A stretch of 64,000 nt of DNA, from positions 8,432,001 to 8,496,000 of the forward strand of contig CM082590.2 of NCBI GenBank assembly GCA_040954595.2, read 5' to 3'. Both the position numbers and the translations under genes were made by a program. This document shows positions 46,231 through 57,851 of the stretch, in pieces (position 1 is the first letter of the stretch; each line of letters begins with the position of its first letter). Below the pieces are notes generated by a model, which was not told the DNA's origin, ran no database searches, and saw only the letters and a program-made list of their open reading frames with translations. This DNA is from Balanoglossus misakiensis (taxonomy: Eukaryota > Hemichordata).

Positions 46231-49200
46231 CTACCATCCAAAATGCATTGATGTCTACGCTGTCCATTGTTTATCAATGTCCACAGTGACACACCCCCTT
46301 TATTTACCAGTGGCAATACTCACGAAAACTCGCTGTTTAATTCAGACCGAAGCTATAAATGTCTGTGAAATTATCACTATTCGGTTCGTTTTGATTTAAA
46401 GGGGACTTTAAAGCAAAAACTGGGGAAATCGACCGAGATATGAGCAAACGGCGACGCGTTCTTTCATACTTGTGAGTGACCGTGTTTATTTCATTGGCGT
46501 CCATTGATACTGTTGTTGAAAATCCACGTGTTTAAAGTCACTTTCATTCAAAATATTTCTGGTTCCCGACTTTATTTTTCGTGTCAAAGTAAGGTCCATG
46601 CAATAATCTTTTAGAAAAGTGTATAGACTAAGGGCTAGAGTTATTTGCCGTTCCTGTAATCGAAATTTAATGTGCCACTGTTTACGTATTGATAGCTGCG
46701 GCCGACTCTGTCACCATAGGATTACACGCGTCACCGTCGCTGATCACCAGCGCCGATCGCCGATTGAACTGAAATTTCCTGTAGAAACTAGCGTTTCCAT
46801 AATATTTTTCCTGAACTACAATATGGCCCGATATGTAGACACTTCATGTTTCTTAAAGTACAAGCTCTAGCAACTTCTCCAGAAATGTAATCGCTGGTTT
46901 TCTGTGTGTGATGTTGGTTTCCCGACTTAGCGTATTTCAATATACGCGCGCGGTGTCCATTGTTTATCTATGTCCACAGTGACACGCCCCCTTTACTTAC
47001 CAGTGGCAATACTCACGAAAACTCGCTGTTTAATTAAGACCGAAGCTGTAAATGTGTGCGAAATTATCACCATTCAGTTCGTTTTGATTTAAAGAAGAGT
47101 TAAAAGCAAAAACTGGGGAAATCGAGAGAGATTTGAGCAATCGGTGACGCGTTCTATCGACCTCTCGTCAGCGGCCGTGTTCCTATCATGGGCGTCCATG
47201 ATACTGTTGTTGAAAATCCACGTCTTGAAAATCACTTTCACTAAAAAAAAATCCGGTTCCTGACTCTATTTTTTGTGTGTCAAAGTAATGTCCATGCAAT
47301 AGTCTTTTAGAAAAGTGTATAGACTAAGGGCTAGAGTACTTTGCCATTTCTGTAAATCGAAATTTCATGTGCCACTGTTTGCGTGTTGATATCGGCGGCC
47401 GACTCTGTCACCATAGGATTACACGCGTCACCGTCGCTGATCACAAGCGCCGATCGCCGATTGAAGTGAAATTTCCTGTAGAAACCAATGTTTCCCTAAG
47501 ATTTTTCCTGAACTATAATATGGCCCGATATGTATACACTTCATGAAACTTAAAGTACAAACTCTAGCAACTTCTCCAGAAATGTAATCGCCGGTTTTCT
47601 GTATGTGATGTTGGTTTCCCGACTTAGCGTATTTCAATATACGCGGTGTCCATTGTTTATCAATGTCCACAGTGGCACGTCCCCTTTACTTACCAGTGGC
47701 AATACTCAAGAAAACTCGCTGTTTAATTCAGATCGAAGTTGTAAATGTCTGTAAAATTATCACCATTTAGATCGTTTTGATTTAAAGAAGACTTAAAAGC
47801 AAAAACTTGGGAAATCGACAGAGATTTGAGCAATCGGTGACGCGTTCTTTCGACCTCTCGTCAGCGGCCGTGTTCCTATCATGGACGTCTATGATACTGT
47901 TGTTGAAAATCCACGTTTTAAAAATCACTTTCACTCAAAAAATTTCCGGATCCTGACTCTATTTTCTGTGTCAAAGTAAGGCCCCTGCAATAATCATTTA
48001 GAAAAATGTAAAGAATAAGGGCTAGAGTTCTTTGCTTCTTCGGTAATCGAAAGTTCATGTTTGCGTGTTGATAGCCGCGGTCGACTCTGTCTCCATAGGA
48101 TTACACGTACACGCGTCACCGTCGCTGATCATCAGCGCCGATCGCCGATTGAAGTGAAATTTCCAGTAGAATCCAATATTTCCCCAATATTTATTGTGAA
48201 CTACAACATAACTCTATGTGTATACGTGTCATTTTTACTAAAGTACAAGACCTAGCAACTTCTCAAGAAAAGAAATCGCCTTTTTTCCGCGTGTGTTGTT
48301 GGCTGCCCGACTTCGCGTATCTCAACGCTGTCCATTGTTTATCAATATCCACAGTGACACGCCCCCTTTATTTACCAGTGGCAATTCTCACGAAAACTCG
48401 CTGTTTAATTCAGACAGAACTCGTAAATGTTTGTGCAGTTATCACCATTCGATTTGTTTAGATGTAAAGAAGTTTGGTAAGCAAAAACTGAGAAAATCGA
48501 CGGAGTACTTAGCCATTTCTACCACTGTTTACGTGTTGATAGCGGCGGCCGACTCTGTCTCCATAGGATTACACGTACACGCGTCACCGTCGCTGATCAC
48601 CAGCGCCGATCGCCGATAGAAGTGAAATTTCGAGTAGAATCCAAAGTTTCCCCAAGATTTATTGTGAAGCACAATACAGCCCTATGTGTATACGCTTCAT
48701 TTCCACTAAAGTACAAGATCTAGCCACTTCTCAAGAAAAGAAATCGCCTTTTTCCGCGTGTGTTGTTGGCTGCCCGACTTCGCGTATCTCAACGCTGTCC
48801 ATTGTTTATCAATGTCCACAGTGACACGCCCCCTTTATTTACCAGTGGCAATACACAATGTACTCACGAAAACTCGCTGTTTAATTCAGACAGAACTCGT
48901 AAATGTTTGTGCAGTTATCACCATTCGATTTGTTCTGATGTTGAGAAGTATGGTTAGCAAAAAACTGAGAAAATCGACTGAGTACTTCGCCATTTCTGCA
49001 AACGAAATTTCATGTGCCATTGTTTACGTGTTGATAGCGGCGGCCGACTCCATAGGATTACACGCGTCGCTGACCACCAGCGCCGATCGCCGATTGAAGT
49101 GAAATTTCGAGTAGAATCCAAAGTTTCCCCAAGATTTATTGTGAACCACAATACAGCCCTATGTGTATACGCTTAATTTCCACTAAAGTACAAGCTCTAG

Positions 49201-49235
49201 CCACTTCGCCAGAAATTTAATCGCCGTTTTCCGCG
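46230..49235. repeat. Tandem array, unit about 690 bp, five copies
   Basis: The block GTCCATTGTTTATC(A/T)ATGTC recurs near 46262, 46951, 47649, 48331 and 48797, giving spacings of about 689, 698, 682 and 466. The block CGCCGATCGCCGATTGAA recurs near 46752, 47449, 48139 and 49083 (diverged at 48604). The last unit is shortened. Frames in it are not conserved between copies, so it does not look protein coding. Confidence 0.88.
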
Positions 49236-49430
49236 TGTGTTGGATGCCCTATACTTAGCGTGTTTACTTCCGTGTTGTCAATTTCAGTGGAGGTGATAGT
49301 TGGTGCGCATGCGCAGTACAGAGACGGACTTAGTGATAGACGCTTTCCCACGTGTGTTGGTTGCCCTATACTTTAGCGTGTTAGTTGATACGCATGCGCA
49401 GTGCAGTAGACAGACTTAGTGTTAGATGTA
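49236..49430. repeat. Short direct duplication with NRF1-like palindromes
   Basis: CGTGTGTTGG followed by TGCCCTATACTT and TTAGCGTGTT occurs twice, near 49235 and 49352. Each copy ends in a GCATGCGCAGT site; TGCGCATGCGCA at 49304-49315 is a full palindrome. Confidence 0.65.
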
Positions 49431-50885
49431 TTCAGTATTTTGCCTGAAGTTGTAACTCACTTTAGCTTTGTTATTTCAGTAGTTTTCTGTTTGAGAGGCT
49501 TTTATAGAGTTTAAGCCGGTCTGTTGAAAGCTAACGTGTAGAATACCTGTTATTTTGAGCAGTATTTGTTCATTTTTCGAATTTTTACTGATTTTATTAT
49601 GATGTGTGACTGTACGTTATTTCCTTTATCAGTAAATGAGATTAAATTCTATAAAATGGAATTTCATTGTCACATTGTGCATTTCTTAGCTTGTTGTGTA
49701 AACGATGATTTTACTTTTACAATCTGAAAAAGAGTACAGTAAACATAGAGTTTGTGTTTTTTTCCAGATTGTAAATTTTAAAATCTCTTACATTACAAGA
49801 GCAATGCTTACGGTATGAAGAGAGTGAGTGTCTGAGTTAAATTTATTTTTATTCTAGATGAAATTTATCAGTTGCCCTTTACACCGTGTGTACTGTACTT
49901 TTACAGCGCAACCTTTAATTTTGCAATTTTTCACATTTTCATTGCTTTAGCTGTTAAAACAATGGAAAATTCATTGTTTTAAGCAAACCAGCCAATTCCT
50001 TCAAAATTACAGATATTTTCATCGTTACCAAAAACTCCAATTCTTTCAAAATTACAGGTATTTCCATTATTTTTACCAAAAATTAAATTCCGTTAACATT
50101 TTTTTTATCAAAATAGGCATCTCTTTCACAAAAATAGGCATTTCTTACCAAATTTAATGTTTTTTTTCATTATTTTATCCGAAATAGCTATTTCTTCAAG
50201 CGAAATAGCCGTTTTTTCCAAAATTACATGTATTTTTCCTTATTTTCACCAAAAAAGCCATTTCGATCACTAAAATACCCATTCCTTACAAATTAAAGGT
50301 CAGTTTTACCATTAAAGTTCCAAATTTACATGCCTTTTCCACTATTTTCACCAAAATAGCCATTTTGATCACTAAAATACCTATTTCTTTCAAATTTAAG
50401 GTCATTTCAACCATTTTAACAGCTAAAAGCAATGCGAATGATGTAAAAAGTTGTAAAATTACTGGTTGCGCTGTAAAAAGTACAGTAAAATGCAGTACAC
50501 ACACACTGATAAAGGAGCAACTGACAAATTTCATCAATAAAAAAAAAAAATCACCAGAAAAAAATTTGAAATCGCCAAAAAAAGGCGGAAAAAAAATTTT
50601 TGGGAAAAATTTTTGTCTCTCGCCCATCTCTCTCCTCCTCATCTTGTCTCCCCCCTTCTTCCTCCTCCTCATCTTGTCTCCCTCCCTCCCATCTTTCCTA
50701 CCTGTTGCATGCCCCCCTCCCTGTGTCTCCCCTCGTTGCATGGCCTCCCCCCTCTATCTATCCCCGGTGTATGATCTCCCCCCCCTTTATTTGACCCCTG
50801 ATGCATGACCCCTCCCCTGTGTTTTGACTTACCTTCAAATCTTCATCCTGTGTCCAAGTTCCATCCACGTCCAGTCTTCTCCATA
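49431..50885. other. AT-rich region, degenerate short repeats and pyrimidine tract
   Basis: No gene. The stretch 50000-50420 holds degenerate repeats of AAAATAGCCATTTC(G)ATCACT type. The stretch 50615-50820 is a CT-rich low-complexity tract (CTCCTCCTCATCTTGTCTCC repeated). Open frames on both strands reflect this composition. Confidence 0.6.
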
Positions 50886-51189
50886 TGCACCATGTCCACC
50901 TCCAGCGGGTCTTGATCTCGCGTCCTTCCACTTGCTAGTCACTTACCTTGACCACTAGGCCACGGAGCTGCATGCAAACATATGCTCGGAACTTCTATAT
51001 ATTGGTCACATCACTTACTAATAACCTAGGAAAAGGATTTAGAGCCAATTTTTCGATAAAAAAATGGTTTTTACAGCTTCTAATGCATGGTAGAGTAAAT
51101 AAAAACAGAATATTCCTGTTTAAAGAGAGAAAAAAAGGAAAAAAAAGTGGATCAAAGTACCAAGTACTTGGCCTTTGGTTGAAAAAAAG

Positions 51190-51262
51190 GCCATCCTTAC
51201 CGGGGCTCGAACCCAGGTCCGCCGCATGGCAGTCCATGGCCCTGACCACTAGGCCACGCTAA
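51190..51262 (-). pseudogene. tRNA-like sequence (minus strand)
   Basis: On the minus strand it reads GCGTGGCCTAGTGGTCAGGG (box A-like) and later CTGGGTTCGAGCCCCGG (T-arm with a 7-base loop, box B). The acceptor strands do not pair, so it is a tRNA-derived pseudogene or SINE head, not a working tRNA. A weaker relative lies at about 50900-50965. Confidence 0.6.
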
Positions 51263-51729
51263 TGTTTATATGGTTGATCAATCAACTAAGTTATGAATGC
51301 CACAACGTAATTGTATGTAAACAAGATGGCTCGATCGCGTAAAAGCAAGTACTTTTCGTCATGCTAAAAGAAGACTGAGCTTGTTTTCGGTCAATACTGT
51401 TGGCGGTAACGTTAATTCGATAGAAAGATGTTCATAGTTTATACTTTACTGTCGAAAACACGCATTTTTCTAAGGGCTTTAGCGCGCCTGTGTTTGGGTC
51501 AAGTCACACGTCACGGAAGGCTAAAGGTCATGCACAGCGCTCTCTAGAGACGGTATCGACAATTAGTCTGTCACATGACAGTCGCATGTAAATGTACTGT
51601 ATACGTAATCCAGGTGCAATGACGTCACGGGGAAAAGGGGGAGGAATATGAGACTATAAAAAGCGTCTTCCTAGTCACGTGAGACGCAGTGGTCATCGAC
51701 ATCAATCTACCATAGAAAAAAATAAATAA

Positions 51730-51802
51730 ATCCCTGCCGGGAATCGAACCCGGGACCTCTCGCACCATAGCCAATCACTCTAGCCACTACGCCACACAGT
51801 CA
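51730..51802 (-). pseudogene. tRNA-like sequence (minus strand), best preserved
   Basis: The minus strand has TGTGGCGTAGTGGCTAGAGT (box A-like) and CCCGGGTTCGATTCCCGG, a perfect T-arm. The acceptor stem is poor, with no pairing between the 5' side and CAGGGAT. Confidence 0.6.
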
Positions 51803-51861
51803 TTTGCATAATTTGCATGAATACTAAGATATAACCTATAGACTATGCTCTTGGTGGTTTA

Positions 51862-53931
51862 CTTAAGTTATTTTCGGCACGCTACGATTAGAACGGGCTT
51901 ATTTACGGCCCGTAACTTCCATGGTAGAATAATTTGGATAGAAAGATGTCTGTATTTTGTGCGATACTATTAAAAAACTTATTTCAAAGGGCGCTATCGC
52001 GACTAGTGCAACGCAACACGTACATATCCCAAGAAGGTCCGTCAAATACCAGACCAGGAATATGAGACCATGATGAGCGTCTTCCTTAGTCACGTGAGAC
52101 GCACTGGTCATTGACATCAATCTACCATAGAAAAAAAATGAATCCCTGCCGGGAATAGAACCCGGGACTTCTCGCACCGTAGCCAATCACTCTAGCCATT
52201 ACACCATATAGTCATTTGCATAATTTGCATGAATACTAGGATATATCCTATAAGACTATGTTCTTGGTAGTTTACTAAAGTTATTTTCGTCTCACTACAT
52301 TGAGACCGGGCTTATTTACGGCCCGTAACTTCCATGGTAGAGTAAATTCGGTAGAAAGATGACTGTAGTTCGTGCGATACCACCAAAAAACTTATTTCTA
52401 GGAGCGCTAGCGAGGTTGTGTTTGGGCAAAGCCCCAGAAGGTCAAAGGTCAAACTCGACCCCATATTCTGTCCTCTAGGGGAGGGAGTGAGAGGGAAGCC
52501 TCTCCATAGGGCGCTATGCACGATGTCCGTCAATTACCAGACCATCACTCCACACTTTAAGGTCAAAGTTCATACACAGCTAACTAAGCCTGTCTTCAGC
52601 AACTTTAGCCTAACAAATATCTTTGGATGAGCTATCTCACAACACCGTATTTTGCATTTATAAATTATGAAACTGATTTATTTGGAAATCATTACACAGA
52701 AGAAAAACGAATGAGACTTCTACAAAATGTAATATAACGGGACCAATTTATTTTGGGAAAAATAAAAATAACCCCAACAGGGTTTGAACTAAAAACATTG
52801 CGAATCGCTATCCAATACTCTAAACATTTTCAGTAGATTTCTAAATTCAAAACCTTTTACATTTTAAAAAAGCACAACTTGTAATAAATAAAAATACACG
52901 CACAAGATTATGTAGTCTTATAACATTTATTTATTGCAAGACTATGTAGAATTTTGAAAATGAAATCCATTCAGCATTTCACAATTAAAAACAACCTGTA
53001 CATGTTAAACTGAACTGCGGTTAACACTGGTTACAAGATCCAAATTTTTTCTGCATTTTTTCAACCAAATATCTCAACCCAGCTGATACCAAGGCTTAGT
53101 AAAAGCAGTTGAATTGTACATATACAACCTGAAAAATAAAAAAAAACATAACAATGTTATTATTTGTATTCGCTGTGAGTTAATTTTGAAAAACTGATTT
53201 TTTCCCCCCAAATAAATTGTCATGTTATCTGTGTGTATATGTGTGTGTAAATCATGTAAATAAACATGATTATGCAGAAAAAAACACTAAAAAAAATTAA
53301 TAATGTTCTTTCACCAGATATAACTGTAAAATGAACAGAAACATAATAAAACATTGATTAGCTTGTGACAATTTTTCAACTTTGGGTATTTTCAAAATTT
53401 GGCCATTTTTCACAAAAAATCATGGGTTATAGCTCATGAAAATCATCAAAAAATGACAATTTTTCAACTTTGGGAATTTTCAAAATTTGGCCATTTTTCA
53501 CAAAAAATCATGGGTTATAGCTCATGAAAATCATCAAAAAATGACAATTTTTCAACTTTGGGTATTTTCAAAATTTGGCCATTTTTCACAAAAAATCATG
53601 GGTTATAGCTCATGAAAATCATCAAAAAATGACAATTTTTCAACTTTGGGAATTTTCAAAATTTGGCCATTTTTCACAAAAAATCATGGGTTATAGCTCA
53701 TGAAAATCATCAAAAAATGACAATTTTTCAACTTTGGGAATTTTCAAAATTTGGCCATTTTTCACAAAAAATCATGGGTTATAGCTCATGAAAATCATCA
53801 AAAAATGACAATTTTTCAACTTTGGGAATTTTCAAAATTTGGCCATTTTTCACAAAAGATCATGGGTTATATGAGCTATAACCCATGATAACCCATGATT
53901 TTTTGTGAAAAATGGCCAAATTTTGAAAATT
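51862..53931. repeat. Left copy of a 2070-bp direct duplication
   Basis: No difference was found by eye between this block and 54471-56540 (offset 2609). It includes a tRNA-like module, a GGTCAAAGGTCAAACTC segment, an AT-rich part and six reverse-oriented 88-bp satellite units with their centre. Confidence 0.93.
52140..52208 (-). pseudogene. tRNA-like sequence (minus strand), diverged copy
   Basis: A copy of the 51730 element with T-arm CCCGGGTTCTATTCCCGG, where box B is mutated (TTCTATT). An identical copy is at about 54749-54817 in the duplicated block. Confidence 0.55.
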
Positions 53932-54470
53932 CCCAAAGTTGAAAAATTGTCATTTTTTGATGATTTTCATGAGCTATAACCCATGATTTTTTGTGAAAAA
54001 TGGCCAAATTTTGAAAATTCCCAAAGTTGAAAAATTGTCATTTTTTGATGATTTTCATGAGCTATAACCCATGATTTTTTGTGAAAAATGGCCAAATTTT
54101 GAAAATTCCCAAAGTTGAAAAATTGTCATTTTTTGATGATTTTCATGAGCTATAACCCATGATTTTTTGTGAAAAATGGCCAAATTTTGAAAATACCCAA
54201 AGTTGAAAAATTGTCATTTTTTGATGATTTTCATGAGCTATAACCCATGATTTTTTGTGAAAAATGGCCAAATTTTGAAAATTCCCAAAGTTGAAAAATT
54301 GTCATTTTTTGATGATTTTCATGAGCTATAACCCATGATTTTTTGTGAAAAATGGCCAAATTTTGAAAATACCCAAAGTTGAAAAATTGTCACAAGCTAA
54401 TCAATGTTTTATTATGTTTCTGTTCATTTTACAGTTATATCTGGTGAAAGAACATTATTAATTTTTTTTA
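53288..54470. repeat. Large palindrome of 88-bp satellite: 583-bp arms, 17-base loop
   Basis: Arms 53288-53870 and 53888-54470 are inverse complements with one mismatch noticed. They include about 80 bp of non-satellite flank (CCAGATATAACTGTAAAATG on the left). The T/A variants inside GGG(T/A)ATTTTC follow exactly mirrored order in the two arms. Confidence 0.93.
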
Positions 54471-56540
54471 CTTAAGTTATTTTCGGCACGCTACGATTAG
54501 AACGGGCTTATTTACGGCCCGTAACTTCCATGGTAGAATAATTTGGATAGAAAGATGTCTGTATTTTGTGCGATACTATTAAAAAACTTATTTCAAAGGG
54601 CGCTATCGCGACTAGTGCAACGCAACACGTACATATCCCAAGAAGGTCCGTCAAATACCAGACCAGGAATATGAGACCATGATGAGCGTCTTCCTTAGTC
54701 ACGTGAGACGCACTGGTCATTGACATCAATCTACCATAGAAAAAAAATGAATCCCTGCCGGGAATAGAACCCGGGACTTCTCGCACCGTAGCCAATCACT
54801 CTAGCCATTACACCATATAGTCATTTGCATAATTTGCATGAATACTAGGATATATCCTATAAGACTATGTTCTTGGTAGTTTACTAAAGTTATTTTCGTC
54901 TCACTACATTGAGACCGGGCTTATTTACGGCCCGTAACTTCCATGGTAGAGTAAATTCGGTAGAAAGATGACTGTAGTTCGTGCGATACCACCAAAAAAC
55001 TTATTTCTAGGAGCGCTAGCGAGGTTGTGTTTGGGCAAAGCCCCAGAAGGTCAAAGGTCAAACTCGACCCCATATTCTGTCCTCTAGGGGAGGGAGTGAG
55101 AGGGAAGCCTCTCCATAGGGCGCTATGCACGATGTCCGTCAATTACCAGACCATCACTCCACACTTTAAGGTCAAAGTTCATACACAGCTAACTAAGCCT
55201 GTCTTCAGCAACTTTAGCCTAACAAATATCTTTGGATGAGCTATCTCACAACACCGTATTTTGCATTTATAAATTATGAAACTGATTTATTTGGAAATCA
55301 TTACACAGAAGAAAAACGAATGAGACTTCTACAAAATGTAATATAACGGGACCAATTTATTTTGGGAAAAATAAAAATAACCCCAACAGGGTTTGAACTA
55401 AAAACATTGCGAATCGCTATCCAATACTCTAAACATTTTCAGTAGATTTCTAAATTCAAAACCTTTTACATTTTAAAAAAGCACAACTTGTAATAAATAA
55501 AAATACACGCACAAGATTATGTAGTCTTATAACATTTATTTATTGCAAGACTATGTAGAATTTTGAAAATGAAATCCATTCAGCATTTCACAATTAAAAA
55601 CAACCTGTACATGTTAAACTGAACTGCGGTTAACACTGGTTACAAGATCCAAATTTTTTCTGCATTTTTTCAACCAAATATCTCAACCCAGCTGATACCA
55701 AGGCTTAGTAAAAGCAGTTGAATTGTACATATACAACCTGAAAAATAAAAAAAAACATAACAATGTTATTATTTGTATTCGCTGTGAGTTAATTTTGAAA
55801 AACTGATTTTTTCCCCCCAAATAAATTGTCATGTTATCTGTGTGTATATGTGTGTGTAAATCATGTAAATAAACATGATTATGCAGAAAAAAACACTAAA
55901 AAAAATTAATAATGTTCTTTCACCAGATATAACTGTAAAATGAACAGAAACATAATAAAACATTGATTAGCTTGTGACAATTTTTCAACTTTGGGTATTT
56001 TCAAAATTTGGCCATTTTTCACAAAAAATCATGGGTTATAGCTCATGAAAATCATCAAAAAATGACAATTTTTCAACTTTGGGAATTTTCAAAATTTGGC
56101 CATTTTTCACAAAAAATCATGGGTTATAGCTCATGAAAATCATCAAAAAATGACAATTTTTCAACTTTGGGTATTTTCAAAATTTGGCCATTTTTCACAA
56201 AAAATCATGGGTTATAGCTCATGAAAATCATCAAAAAATGACAATTTTTCAACTTTGGGAATTTTCAAAATTTGGCCATTTTTCACAAAAAATCATGGGT
56301 TATAGCTCATGAAAATCATCAAAAAATGACAATTTTTCAACTTTGGGAATTTTCAAAATTTGGCCATTTTTCACAAAAAATCATGGGTTATAGCTCATGA
56401 AAATCATCAAAAAATGACAATTTTTCAACTTTGGGAATTTTCAAAATTTGGCCATTTTTCACAAAAGATCATGGGTTATATGAGCTATAACCCATGATAA
56501 CCCATGATTTTTTGTGAAAAATGGCCAAATTTTGAAAATT
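54471..56540. repeat. Right copy of the 2070-bp direct duplication
   Basis: It begins at CTTAAGTTATTTTCGGCACG, as at 51862, and stays the same through the satellite centre. It departs at 56541, where the right-hand array differs. Confidence 0.93.
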
Positions 56541-57440
56541 TCCCAAAACAAAAAATTGTCATTTTTTGATGATTTTCATGAGCTATAACCCATGATTTTT
56601 TGAGAAAAATGGCCAAATTTTGAAAATTCCCAAAGTTGAAAAATATTCATTTTTTGATGATTTTTATGAGCTATAACCCATGATTTTTTGTGAAAAATGG
56701 CCAAATTTTGAAAATTCCCAAAGTCGAAAAATTGTCATTTTTTGATGATTTTCATGAGCTATAACCCATGATTTTTTGTGAAAAATGGCCAAATTTTGAA
56801 AATTCCCAAAGTTGAAAAATTGTCATTTTTTGATGATTTTCATGAGCTATAACCCATGATTTTTTGTGAAAAATTGCCAAATTTTGAAAATTCCCAAAGT
56901 CGAAAAATTGTAATTTTTTGATGATTTTCATGAGCTATAACCCATGATTTTTTGTGAAAAATGGCCAAATTTTGAAAATTCCCAAATTCGAAAAATTGTC
57001 ATTTTTTGACGATTTTCATGAGCTATAACCCATGATTTTTTGTGAAAAATGGCCAAATTTTGAAAATTCCCAAAGTTGAAAAATATTCATTTTTTGATGA
57101 TTTTCATGAGCTATAACCCATGATTTTTTGTGAAAAATGGCCAAATTTTGAAAATTCCCAAAGTTGAAAAATATTCATTTTTTGATGATTTTCATGAGCT
57201 ATAACCCATGATTTTTTGTGAAAAATGGCCAAATTTTGAAAATTCCCAAAGTTGAAAAATATTCATTTTTTGATGATTTTCGTGAGCTATAACCCATGAC
57301 TTTTTGTGAAAAATGGCCAAATTTTGAAAATTCCCAAAGTCGAAAAATTGTCATTTTTTGATGATTTTCATGAGCTATAACCCATGATTTTTTGTGAAAA
57401 ATGGCCAAATTTTGAAAATTCCTAAAGTTGAAAAATATTC
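56541..57440. repeat. 88-bp satellite array, diverged forward units
   Basis: About ten forward units of CATGAGCTATAACCCATGAT and GTGAAAAATGGCCAAATTTT with scattered differences (AAAGTCG, ATATTCA, TTTTTATGAG). Unlike the mirrored arm at 53888-54470, these are clearly older. Confidence 0.9.
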
Positions 57441-57796
57441 ATTTATGAACTCCCATTTCTTAAACATGGCAAAAATCGGCCATCTTGAAATTGTGTCGAC
57501 AATATGAGATTTCCATCACTTAGGTAGCAAAATTCTATTTAAGGTAGGGAGAATTGAAGTCAAATAATATGTACTCACTCTAAGGTATACTGTCTATACC
57601 AAGGCCTTCTACAATGTTGAAGATTGGTAGCCGTTCACTGGCTTCACAAGACAACCTGTAAAATGAAAATAAAAAAAAATACTTAAATATGTATTTTTTG
57701 TGAACTGATTTGTTTTCCAAAATAAAAGTTATTTTTCTTATGTGTTTATTGCATTCTACACATCATATTATAATATATATATACTAGTAGTATTTA

Positions 57797-57851
<55 letters not shown>

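Noticed and set aside
48216-49102. Repeated frames of ~110 codons (LPDFAYLNAVHCLSMSTVTR)
   Set aside because: They lie in the 690-bp tandem array; the frame is broken in the left units, so coding is unlikely.
50286-50808. Two ~150-codon frames on opposite strands
   Set aside because: They follow a CT-rich low-complexity tract and AT-rich degenerate repeats; no motifs, initiation context or splice support.
51730-51802. Functional tRNA gene
   Set aside because: The T-arm is perfect but acceptor strands do not pair and no clean anticodon arm is seen; better as tRNA-derived repeat.
51899-52533. Frames repeated identically at 54508-55142, including MATVREVPGSIPGRDSFF
   Set aside because: The IPGRD part is the translation of a tRNA-like T-arm; frames sit in repeat DNA and are not kept between diverged units.
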